A stretch of 20,975 nt of DNA from DATHTC01 sp050262775. Its GTDB lineage: Bacteria > Actinomycetota > Thermoleophilia > Gaiellales > Gaiellaceae. The translations under genes were made by a program, and so were the position numbers. Shown here piece by piece: positions 1 to 6,442 of this stretch. The stretch is from positions 1-20,975 of the forward strand of contig JBLNEO010000033.1 in assembly GCA_050262775.1 (NCBI GenBank). Direction: 5' to 3'. The notes beneath the pieces are model-generated. The model was not told the origin of the DNA, did no database searches, and saw only the letters and a list, made by a program, of their open reading frames with translations. Position 1 is the first letter of the stretch. Each line of letters begins with the position of its first letter.

Positions 1-114
1 CGCCTCGCGGAGCAGGGGATCGAGCCCGAGCGGCCGCCGTACCGCGTCCGTGAGGGCGGGTCGCAGCTCTGCTTCGTGCGCGACCCGGACAGAAAGCTAA
101 CGATCGCGAACTGA
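1..114 (+). pseudogene. Partial second copy of the gloA-like gene (C-terminal part, broken)
   Basis: Read from base 1, this stretch encodes about 30 residues almost identical to the C-terminal third of the GloA-like protein encoded at 190-558 on the other strand, ending at the DPD of the DPDGY motif. There it changes abruptly to an unrelated RKLTIAN tail and a stop at 112-114, so the last metal-binding Glu (from IELIE) is missing. One residue differs from the intact copy (Glu for Asp, base 12) and one change is silent (base 87). The start of the gene lies off the contig. It may be a strain variant joined by misassembly, or a genuine partial inverted duplication. It is not expected to make a working enzyme. 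Confidence 0.6.
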
Positions 115-150
115 TTGCGAGTAGCGCACGGCGGGGTTCCGAGAGCGATC

Positions 151-175
151 GCCGCGGCTCGGCCGGATCCGCGGC
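151..175 (-). terminator. GC-rich hairpin downstream of the minus-strand operon
   Basis: Fifteen bases after the stop of the last gene of the minus-strand operon, 151-157 (GCCGCGG) can pair with 169-175 (CCGCGGC) around an 11-base loop. There is no T-run after it, so it is not a classical intrinsic terminator, although GC-rich actinobacteria often use such hairpins without a U-tract. The rest of 115-189 shows no coding signal. The arms are low-complexity GC sequence, so chance pairing is possible. Confidence 0.25.
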
Positions 176-189
176 GCGGGACCCGCCTC

Positions 190-558
190 TCAGCGTTCGA
201 TCAGCTCGATCCGGTAACCGTCTGGGTCGCGCACGAAGCAGAGCTGCGACCCGCCCTCACGGACGCGGTACGGCGGCCGCTCGGGCTCGATCCCCTGGTC
301 CGCGAGGCGCGCGAGCGTCTCTTCCAGGTCGTCGACCGTCAGCGCGATATGGCCGTACCCGGTGCCGAGCTCGTACGCGTCGACGCCGAAGTTGTACGTC
401 AGCTCCAGCCGGTCGCCGTCCCCGGGAAGGCCCATGAACACGTTGATCGCCTCCTCGCGGATCGGCATCCGCCGCCGCTCCTCGAAGCCGAGCGCCGTGT
501 AGAACGCGACCGACCGGTCGATGTCCGCGATCCGGTAGCAGGTGTGGATCAGCTCCAT
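190..558 (-). CDS. gloA: GloA-type lactoylglutathione lyase / VOC family protein
   Basis: The 122-residue product is a single-domain vicinal-oxygen-chelate protein that follows E. coli-type glyoxalase I closely from end to end. Known GloA proteins convert the hemithioacetal of methylglyoxal and a thiol into a lactoyl thioester, using Ni or Zn held by His, Glu, His and Glu. All four ligand positions are present: His5, Glu52 (in LELTYN), His70 (in YGHIAL) and Glu118 (in DPDGYRIELIE). The ATG start overlaps the end of the upstream GNAT gene by 10 bases, so it is the last gene of the operon and probably translated by coupling. Actinobacteria generally use mycothiol rather than glutathione, so the true thiol partner is uncertain, and VOC proteins of this look can have other substrates. 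Length and motifs are complete. Confidence 0.8.
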   Translation of the reverse strand: MELIHTCYRIADIDRSVAFYTALGFEERRRMPIREEAINVFMGLPGDGDRLELTYNFGVDAYELGTGYGHIALTVDDLEETLARLADQGIEPERPPYRVREGGSQLCFVRDPDGYRIELIER

Positions 559-1061
559 TCCGTCTCCTCCCTCACGAGTCCGAACAGGATGCCGTCGACC
601 CAGTCGCCGTGGCGGTCGTACGCCCGGCGCTTGACGCCCTCGCGGACGAAGCCGGCGCGCTCGGCATGGGCGATCGCGCGCTCGTTGAAGCCGTAGATCT
701 CCAGCTCGAGGCGGTGGAAGTCGAGCTCCACGAAGAGGTACCGCTGGAGCAGGCGCGCCGCCTCGTCGGCGGTCCGGCGACCGCGGAAGGACGGGTGGAC
801 GGCGAGGCCGCCGAGCCGAGCGATCCGGCTGCGCCGGTTGCTGCGCTCGTAGCGCATCGCCCCCGCGCGCTCGCCGTCGACCTCGATCACGAAGCGGCCG
901 AACGCCTCCGGCTCCCGCCCCGACCGCTCGATCTCGTCCGCGAGCGCCTCGCGGTCGGCGTCGCGGCTCGCGGCGAGATAGGGATCGACCTCGTCGTGGT
1001 TCAGCAGCTCGACGAGGAAGTCGAGGTCGTCCGGAGCGGCGCGGCGGATGGTGACGCTCAC
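549..1061 (-). CDS. GNAT family N-acetyltransferase (RimJ/RimL-like)
   Basis: The 170-residue cytoplasmic protein has GNAT architecture: an N-terminal strand and helix (RRAAPDDLDFLVELL, residues 6-20), a central strand with GAMRYER, motif A with LAVHPSFRGRRTADEAA (86-101) and the acetyl-CoA-binding loop in degenerate RGRRTA form, then FHRLELEIYGFNERAIAHAE (115-134) and AGFVREGVKRRAYDRHGDW, typical of the RimJ/RimL side of the family. The acceptor cannot be told from sequence; amines, amino acids, antibiotics or protein N-termini are all known in this group. GTG is the start, 15 bases after the acetamidase stop, with no clear Shine-Dalgarno sequence. Its 3' end overlaps gloA by 10 bases. In this operon it may acetylate an amine related to the catabolised substrate, but that is only inference from position. 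Confidence 0.8.
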   Translation of the reverse strand: MSVTIRRAAPDDLDFLVELLNHDEVDPYLAASRDADREALADEIERSGREPEAFGRFVIEVDGERAGAMRYERSNRRSRIARLGGLAVHPSFRGRRTADEAARLLQRYLFVELDFHRLELEIYGFNERAIAHAERAGFVREGVKRRAYDRHGDWVDGILFGLVREETEWS

Positions 1062-1076
1062 GCCCGCGCAGGCTAC

Positions 1077-2036
1077 TCACGAGCGCTCGAGGTACCGCCG
1101 CTCGACCGACGCGAGCACCGAGTAGAACGGGTCGATCATGTTCCCGACGTCGAGGCGGCCGACGAGCGACAGGAGCTCGTACGCGTCCCGCCGCGCGAAG
1201 CCCCAGCCCGTCTCGAGACGGCGGATCAGGTCGGCGTAGGCGGCGCGCGCGCAGTCGGCGAGCGACGTCCCCTGGAAGCCGGCGATCGAGCCGATCGCCT
1301 CCGCCGTGTTCAGCTGCGGCAGCGCCGCGAAGCCGGCCTCCTCGCGCGTCCGCACCCGGACGGACAGCTCGACCTCCGCCTCGACCTCGAGCGCCGCGCC
1401 CGTGATCTCGCCGCTGCCCTGGGCGGCGTGCGCGTCCCCGAGCGCGAGCAGCCCACCGTCGACGTCCACCGGCAGCACGAGCACCGCGCCGGCCGCGACC
1501 CCCGGCACGTCCACGTCGCCGAGGTACTCCGGCGACTGCGAGAACGTCAGCCGTCGCTCGCGCGCCGGGGCGACGCCGACCGTCCCGAGGAACGTCCTGA
1601 GCGGCACCTCGACGGCCGCGTCGCCGACCGGGAAGCGCGCGACCCCGTCGCGGTACGGCACCACGCGCACCTCCGGCTCGAACCCGGCGTCGCCGAGGGA
1701 GTACGCGGCGTGGTCGAGCGCGCCGAAGCCGCCGAAGACCCCCGTCCAGCCCTCGCCGGTCGCCGGCCACGCGTCGACGCGGTGGAGCTCCACCTCGAGC
1801 ACGTCGGCGCCCGCCCGCGCGCCCGCGACCGCGAAGGGCCCCGTCAGGGGGCACGCGCCGCCCAGGAGCTCGACCACCTCGTCGATCTGCCAGCCACGCG
1901 GCGCCTGTGCCTTCGCGACCCCGCAGAGCGAATCGGCCGTCTCGACCAGGACCCGCTCGCCCTCGCCCAGCTCGGCGAGCGGCGCCGCGTCCGGGTCGAG
2001 GACGAGCGTCGTCGCCGTGCGCGGGAACCGCCTCAC
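1077..2036 (-). CDS. Acetamidase/formamidase family amidohydrolase
   Basis: The 319-residue product belongs to the FmdA/AmdA family, whose members hydrolyse formamide or acetamide to ammonia and the carboxylate in the cytoplasm. Length is normal for the family. Diagnostic parts are the TADSLCGVA segment near residue 28, GGACPLTGPFAV, the central SPEYLGDVDVPGVAAGAVLV block, and LLALGDAHAAQGSGEI, the family signature (usually GDAHAAQGDGE; here the Asp is Ser). The C-terminal half contains LNTAEAIGSIAGFQGTSL and GNMIDPFYSV. The GTG start overlaps the stop of the DUF1116 gene in a four-base GTGA, so translation is coupled. Next to a GlnT-like ligase and a DUF1116 protein it probably supplies the amide-cleaving step of a nitrogen catabolic route. 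Whether the substrate is formamide, acetamide or a larger amide is not visible. Confidence 0.85.
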   Translation of the reverse strand: MRRFPRTATTLVLDPDAAPLAELGEGERVLVETADSLCGVAKAQAPRGWQIDEVVELLGGACPLTGPFAVAGARAGADVLEVELHRVDAWPATGEGWTGVFGGFGALDHAAYSLGDAGFEPEVRVVPYRDGVARFPVGDAAVEVPLRTFLGTVGVAPARERRLTFSQSPEYLGDVDVPGVAAGAVLVLPVDVDGGLLALGDAHAAQGSGEITGAALEVEAEVELSVRVRTREEAGFAALPQLNTAEAIGSIAGFQGTSLADCARAAYADLIRRLETGWGFARRDAYELLSLVGRLDVGNMIDPFYSVLASVERRYLERS

Positions 2037-3283
2037 GCGCCGTAGCGGGCCCGGTACGCATCCGCAGCCGCGGCGAAGCACTCCAGCGGTGCCCTGAGGA
2101 TGCCGGCGCCGATCTGCCCGCCGTTCCGTCCTGCGAGGCCGCCGTCGATCACCGGGAGCACGCCGGTCTCGAGCACGCGGAAGAGGTCGATGCCCACCGG
2201 GGTGCCGCGGTAGCCGAGGTACGGGACGCGGAAGAACGAATGCTCGCCCGCGGTGATCGCGTACATCGAGCGGTTCAGCTCGACCATCGCCTCCGGCGAG
2301 CCGCCCTGGTAGGCCTGGAGCGCAAAGGCGGCGGCCTGGGCGAAGCCGCCGAGTCCGACCGTCTCCGTGATGTGGCTCTCGCCGCCGATCCACTCGACGT
2401 CGTCGTCGGTGAAGCCCTCGAAGAGCTTCGCCTCGACGACCGGGTGCGGCCCGCGAAACCACTCGTCGCCGAGGCCGCTGACGCGGATCGAGAAGCCGCG
2501 GCAGTCGAGCGTCATCGCGGTGAGCACGCTCGCCGCCTCGATCCCGTGCGCGCCGTCGGCGGTCGCCTTCGCCGCCGCCATCCCGAGCCGGAGGAAGAAG
2601 TAGTCGCTCTCGTGCAGGAAGGCGAGCGTCCGGCGTACGTCGTCCGCGTCGACGGCGCCTCCCTCGAGCCCGAGCTCGAGCAGATGCGGCGTCAGCTCCT
2701 TGACGAAGAGCGTCGTCGCGGCCGTGTTGCGGCTGTGGAGCTCGTCGCCCATGTGGAGTGCGCGCCGCATCAGCGGCTTCAGCGGGAGCCCGCCGGCGCG
2801 CTCGACCGCGGCGCCGATCACGGGCGCGAGCGTGTCGCGGATGAAGTCGAGCCCGCGCCGCACCTCGTCGTCGTAGACGCCGTAGTTCAGGCGCTTGCGC
2901 GACTCGCCCTCGTAGAAGTTGCAGAAGCCTGTCGTCCCGAAGGGCGCGTTCTCGACGACGAAGACCGGCATCGACGCCGTGTAGATCCCGGCCACCGAGC
3001 CGACGCAGCCGTGGGCGTGGCACGTGCCGACGACGATCTCGCCCGCCGCGAGCTTCCGCTCCGCCTCCTCCTCGTCCTCGGCGAGGCCCTCGTAGAGCGC
3101 GCCGTACACGACCGCCCGCCGCTGCCCGCCGTCGTACTCGGGCCACGGCATCGGCGCGCCCGAGGTCAGCACCGTCGCCGCCGTCATCCCGGGCACGACG
3201 TCGCCCGCGGTGCGGACGCCGACGAGCACGGGCTCGGCCTCGCAGAGGCGGCGCACCACCTCCGCGTTCGCCGTCTCCCTCAC
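2033..3283 (-). CDS. DUF1116 (YlbE/AllG-like) protein
   Basis: The 416-residue protein covers the whole DUF1116 family (usually about 420-480 residues). Visible family blocks are TCHAHGCVGSVAGIYTASMP (residues 87-106), ENAPFGTTGFCNFYEGES (111-128), HMGDELHSRNTAATTLFVKE (177-196, the strongest signature), SDYFFLRLGMAAAKAT (226-241), CRGFSIRVSGLG (261-272) and the C-terminal GIDLFRVLETGVLPVIDGGL (364-383). The E. coli homologue YlbE, now AllG, is one of three proteins (AllF, AllG, AllH) needed for oxamate carbamoyltransferase, which releases carbamoyl phosphate during allantoin breakdown. No AllF (FdrA) or AllH (DUF2877) gene is in this window, so the same activity cannot be assumed. The GTG start overlaps the glnT stop as GTGA, and the next gene starts the same way. 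No signal peptide is seen. Confidence 0.85.
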   Translation of the reverse strand: MRETANAEVVRRLCEAEPVLVGVRTAGDVVPGMTAATVLTSGAPMPWPEYDGGQRRAVVYGALYEGLAEDEEEAERKLAAGEIVVGTCHAHGCVGSVAGIYTASMPVFVVENAPFGTTGFCNFYEGESRKRLNYGVYDDEVRRGLDFIRDTLAPVIGAAVERAGGLPLKPLMRRALHMGDELHSRNTAATTLFVKELTPHLLELGLEGGAVDADDVRRTLAFLHESDYFFLRLGMAAAKATADGAHGIEAASVLTAMTLDCRGFSIRVSGLGDEWFRGPHPVVEAKLFEGFTDDDVEWIGGESHITETVGLGGFAQAAAFALQAYQGGSPEAMVELNRSMYAITAGEHSFFRVPYLGYRGTPVGIDLFRVLETGVLPVIDGGLAGRNGGQIGAGILRAPLECFAAAADAYRARYGA

Positions 3284-4659
3284 CACAGCCGCAGGTACTG
3301 CGTGCGCTCCCATTCGCCCACCACCGTGTTGTAGGTGTCCCACTCCTGCCGCTTGTACGAGACGTACGTCTGGTGGAACTCGGGACCGAAGACCTCGGCC
3401 GCGAGCCCGTCCGCCTCGAACTCGTCGATCGCCTCGCCGAGCGTGCGCGGGAGCCGCCGCAGGCCGCGCTCGCGCAGGTCGTCCGCGGACAGCGCGTACG
3501 TGTCGTCGTTGACGGGATCCCCGGCGTCGAGGGCGTCGCGGATCCCACGGAGTCCGGCGGCGAGCGTGATCGCGGCCGTGAGGTAGAAGTTGCACGCCGA
3601 GTCGGCGATCCGCAGCTCGACGGCCTTGCGGTTCGCCGGGAGCCGGCACATGAGCGTGCGGTTGTTCTCGCCCCAGGCACGGAAGACCGGCGCCCAGGTG
3701 ATCTCGCGCATCAGCCCGTAGGGCAGCAGGCGCTTGTACGAGTTCACCGTGGGGCAGGCGACGGCGCAGATCGCGCCGGCGTGCCGGAGGATGCCCGCCG
3801 TGAACCGGTGCGCGAGCTCCGTGTAGCCGCCGCGTGTCGGCCCGCGCCCGTTCGTGCCCGCGTCGAAGGCGTTCTCGCCGGTCTCGAGGTCGGCGAGGCT
3901 CATGTTCAGGTGGGCGCCGGAGCCGAACGAGTCGGAGAAGGGCTTCGGCATGAAGGTCGCGTAGCAGCCGAGCGTGCGCGCGACGTGCTTCGCCATCAGC
4001 CGGAAGATCAGCATCCGGTCGCACATCGCGAGGCCGTCGGTGTAGCGGAAGTCGAACTCGTACTGGCCGTGGCCGCCCTCGTGGTCGAAGGAGTACACGT
4101 CCCACCCGAGCGCGTTGATGTACCCGACCATCGGCTCGAGGAACGGGTCGGCGAGGATGGTCGTCTCGACGTCGTACCCGCGCGTGGGCTCGTTGAGCAG
4201 GTCCTCGGCCACGAACGGACGGCCGGCGCCGCCGTCGTCGCGGAGGACGTACACCTCGGGCTCGACGCCGAGGTTGAACGCGTACCCGAGCTCGGCGGCG
4301 GCGTCGAGCTGGCGCCGCAGGACGTGGCGCGAGTCGTGCGAGTAGGGGAGCCCGTGCAGCCGGAGCTCGGCCGGCGCGATCGCGTAGCGCGCGTCCCACG
4401 GCAGCACCGTGACGGCGCCGAGGTCGGGGATTCCCTCGCATTCGTCCTCGTTGGGACCGAGCTCGCCCATGCCCTCGAGCGCGCCGACGGTGTACAGCTC
4501 CGAGCCGGCCGCGGCCTTCGCGAGCTTGTCGATCGGGACGCACTTCGACTTCGGCACGCCGTGGACGTCCACGTACGCGCCGAAGAAGTACCGCACCCCT
4601 TCGGCCTCGAGCGCCGCCCGCAGCTCGTCGGGCGACGCCGCCGTCTCCAGCTTCTCCAT
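3280..4659 (-). CDS. glnT: GlnT-type glutamine synthetase-like ligase (gamma-glutamylmethylamide synthetase-like)
   Basis: The 459-residue protein is a glutamine-synthetase-fold ATP-dependent ligase. It has the beta-grasp N-terminus with YVDVHGVPKSKCVPIDKL (29-46), the first metal glutamates in GVEPEVYVL (131-139), FDHEGGHGQYEFDFRYTD (191-208), FGSGAHLNMSL (245-255, ATP/ammonia loop), PTVNSYKRLLPYG (303-315, glutamate-binding Arg) and VELRIADSACNFYL (347-360). The HEGG-GQYEFDF block and the C-terminal WDTYNTVVGEWERTQYL are typical of the GlnT group, which includes glutamate-methylamine ligase (EC 6.3.4.12), and not of GlnA. The GlnA adenylylation motif (NLYDLP) is absent. A strong Shine-Dalgarno GGGGAGG lies just before the ATG; the gap to the phosphoesterase gene is 11 bases. 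The amine it attaches to glutamate could be methylamine, another amine or ammonia. Confidence 0.85.
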   Translation of the reverse strand: MEKLETAASPDELRAALEAEGVRYFFGAYVDVHGVPKSKCVPIDKLAKAAAGSELYTVGALEGMGELGPNEDECEGIPDLGAVTVLPWDARYAIAPAELRLHGLPYSHDSRHVLRRQLDAAAELGYAFNLGVEPEVYVLRDDGGAGRPFVAEDLLNEPTRGYDVETTILADPFLEPMVGYINALGWDVYSFDHEGGHGQYEFDFRYTDGLAMCDRMLIFRLMAKHVARTLGCYATFMPKPFSDSFGSGAHLNMSLADLETGENAFDAGTNGRGPTRGGYTELAHRFTAGILRHAGAICAVACPTVNSYKRLLPYGLMREITWAPVFRAWGENNRTLMCRLPANRKAVELRIADSACNFYLTAAITLAAGLRGIRDALDAGDPVNDDTYALSADDLRERGLRRLPRTLGEAIDEFEADGLAAEVFGPEFHQTYVSYKRQEWDTYNTVVGEWERTQYLRLW

Positions 4660-4670
4660 CGGTCCTCCCC

Positions 4671-5660
4671 TCACCCCGTCGTCGCCTGGTAGCGGAGCAG
4701 CTCGCCGCCACCGACCGTCACGAGGACGCCGCGCAGGACGCCCTCCGCGTACTCCGAGCCCGCGTTGATCGCGAGCGTCCGTCCGATCCGCGTCGTTCCG
4801 CCCGACTCGTGCACGTGCCCGTGGAGGCTGACGAGCGGCTGCCACGCCTCGAGGGCCTCGCGCACCGCCGTCGACCCGACGGGGCCGACGAGCTGCGCAC
4901 CGAACGACGTCCGCACCGTGAGGTGCTCGTCGAGGAGCGGCGCGGTGTCGAGGCCGGAGTCGTACGGCGGCACGTGGAGGTTGAAGACCGCCGTCTCCGG
5001 CCGCTCGAGGCGGGCCGCCACCGCGTCGATCCGGGCGCGCAGCTCGCCCTCCGGCAGCTCGCGGTGGGTGTGCCACGGGGTCGGGTTCGACCAGCCGACG
5101 CTCAGCAGCTCGTGGCCGGGTGCCGCCTCGAGCACGTCGCCCTCCGCCAGCAGCACGGTCTCGCCGCCGTGCTCGCGGATCACCTCGTCGACCTCGAACG
5201 GGTCGTCGTTGCCGGGGGCGGTGACGATCCGGACCCCGCGGCCGCCGAGCTTCTCCCGCGCGAGCGCGAGCCAGCGGACGAGCGTCTCGCGCATCAGGCG
5301 CGCGAACAGCCGGTCGACGGCCTCGGGCCGCGAGGCGAGCTCGGCGTACTCCTCGTCGCGCATCCGGGCCGGATACGAGCCCAGGTCCCGCACCTGGCGC
5401 TCGAGCGCGTCGACGCGCTCGGCGGTGACGACTCGCTCCTCGCCGGCGACCTCGGCCCGGACGCGCCCGTCCGGCAGCTCGACCAGCGGCACCACGTGCT
5501 TGCCGGTCAGGTCGCCGCCGAGCACGAGCAGGTCGGCGCCGTAGAACGAGGCCGCGTTGACGAACTTGCGAAAGCAGACCTCCGAGCCGTGGACGTCCGT
5601 GGCGAAGAAGATCGTGCGCGCGTCGCCGTTGCCGTCGCGCCGCCGGCCGAGGCGCGCCAT
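4671..5660 (-). CDS. Calcineurin-like metallophosphoesterase
   Basis: The 329-residue cytoplasmic protein has the full set of metallophosphoesterase motifs: FFATDVHG (D22, H24), LGGDLTG (D50), TAPGNDDP (N151), NLHVPPYD (H229) and SLHGHVHE (H282, H284). It should therefore bind two metals and be catalytically competent. An insert of about 90 residues between the second and third motifs (55-145, Arg- and Glu-rich, mostly helical) is larger than in the smallest family members. The ATG chosen overlaps the nucleotidyltransferase stop as TGATG; an upstream in-frame start would extend into that gene. The substrate is unknown: this superfamily includes phosphodiesterases, nucleotidases and protein phosphatases. 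Its position between a nucleotidyltransferase and a glutamine-synthetase-like ligase suggests it could reverse a nucleotide modification, but nothing in the protein proves this. Confidence 0.85.
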   Translation of the reverse strand: MARLGRRRDGNGDARTIFFATDVHGSEVCFRKFVNAASFYGADLLVLGGDLTGKHVVPLVELPDGRVRAEVAGEERVVTAERVDALERQVRDLGSYPARMRDEEYAELASRPEAVDRLFARLMRETLVRWLALAREKLGGRGVRIVTAPGNDDPFEVDEVIREHGGETVLLAEGDVLEAAPGHELLSVGWSNPTPWHTHRELPEGELRARIDAVAARLERPETAVFNLHVPPYDSGLDTAPLLDEHLTVRTSFGAQLVGPVGSTAVREALEAWQPLVSLHGHVHESGGTTRIGRTLAINAGSEYAEGVLRGVLVTVGGGELLRYQATTG

Positions 5661-6442
5661 CAGTACGTGTCCTCCCGCTCGGAGACGTCGTCCCACCACT
5701 GCACGCGCTCCCCGATCCGCGCACGCAGGCGCCACGAGCGCGACTTCGGCGCCGCGTCGACGAGGCCGAGGAGCATGAAGGCCCGGTCCCGCACCGCGGC
5801 CTCGGCCCCGGCGTCGAGCCCGCGCACCGCGCCCGTCTCGACCGCCCGCCGGACCCGGCGCAGGTTGTCGGTCGCGGTCCGGTGGAAGCCCCAGTCCCGT
5901 CCGAGCACGCGCGCGACGTAGCCGCCGTCGACCTGCTCCGGACCCGCGCGCTCCTCGACGACCTCGTGGGTCGCGAGCATCACGGCGGCGTCGGCGACGT
6001 CGCCGCGCGTGATCTCGACGATCTGGAGCTTCTGCAGCAGCAGGTCCTCGATCGGGATCGTCGTCTCGTGGCGGACGATCCGCTCGCCGAGCTCGATCGT
6101 GTGGCAGAACTCGAGGCGGTCGACGAAGACGTCGAGCTCGACGCGGGTGGCGGGATGCCGGAACGCGAACCGCGTGCCCTCCATCGCGACGAGCACGTCC
6201 CGGTCGACCGCGTATCCCCGCTCCTCGAGCATCCGGCGGATCCCCGCCCGGTCGCCGCCCCGGATCACCACGTCGATGTCCTTCGCCGGCCGGCGCACGC
6301 GCTCCATCGTCGAGGCCGCCGCGTCGCAGTGGATCCGGATCCCGGTCGAGCCGACGACGCGGAGGGTGAGGCCGCGCTCGCCCGCCTCGTGGACGAGCGC
6401 GACCGCCTCCGCCTCGAGCTCCTCCCAGTCGGGGTGCCTCAC
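5660..6442 (-). CDS. Nucleotidyltransferase-fold protein (AbiEii/MNT-like)
   Basis: The 260-residue protein has a polymerase-beta-type nucleotidyltransferase core: RVVGSTGIRIHC (28-39) with the Gly31-Ser32 pair, then AKDIDVVI with D55 and D57 as the metal carboxylates, and VELDVFVD with D104 as the third. All three acidic residues are present, so activity is plausible. IPIEDLLLQKLQIVEITRGDVADA (129-152) resembles the segment after the active site in AbiEii-like and other stand-alone nucleotidyltransferases. A C-terminal helical region of about 100 residues, rich in Arg, Trp and Glu, is not recognised. The gap between GS and DxD is longer than in the smallest family members. The GTG start overlaps the permease stop as GTGA. 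No partner antitoxin is present. Target and donor nucleotide are unknown; modification of the downstream ligase is one possibility. Confidence 0.75.
   Translation of the reverse strand: MRHPDWEELEAEAVALVHEAGERGLTLRVVGSTGIRIHCDAAASTMERVRRPAKDIDVVIRGGDRAGIRRMLEERGYAVDRDVLVAMEGTRFAFRHPATRVELDVFVDRLEFCHTIELGERIVRHETTIPIEDLLLQKLQIVEITRGDVADAAVMLATHEVVEERAGPEQVDGGYVARVLGRDWGFHRTATDNLRRVRRAVETGAVRGLDAGAEAAVRDRAFMLLGLVDAAPKSRSWRLRARIGERVQWWDDVSEREDTY

Larger units (their letters stand above)
1..309. repeat. Inverted repeat at the contig end (1-90 against 220-309)
   Basis: Bases 1-90 are the reverse complement of 309-220 with 88 of 90 matches (mismatches at 12/298 and 87/223). Identity stops sharply at base 91/219. 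The unpaired centre (91-219) holds the 3' end of the intact gloA-like gene and its downstream spacer. No transposase, target-site duplication or attachment sequence is visible. A fold-back join between two strain variants at a contig end explains it best. Confidence 0.8.

Noticed and set aside
1..309. Terminal inverted repeats of a mobile element
   Set aside because: The arms lie inside a coding sequence, no transposase or integrase is in the window, and no target duplication is seen.
609..2045. Long plus-strand open frame opposite the GNAT and acetamidase genes
   Set aside because: Both minus-strand genes have full family signatures. The plus frame is low-complexity shadow sequence.
3280..4659. 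Ordinary nitrogen-assimilation glutamine synthetase GlnA
   Set aside because: The N-terminal DVHGVPKSK and the HEGGHGQYEFDF block, the C-terminal end and the lack of the adenylylation motif place it with GlnT/glutamate-methylamine ligase proteins.
5660..6442. AbiEii-type toxin of a toxin-antitoxin or phage-defence pair
   Set aside because: There is no AbiEi-like or other antitoxin beside it. It is translationally coupled inside a metabolic operon, and its flanks are permease and phosphoesterase genes, so a defence label is not supported.
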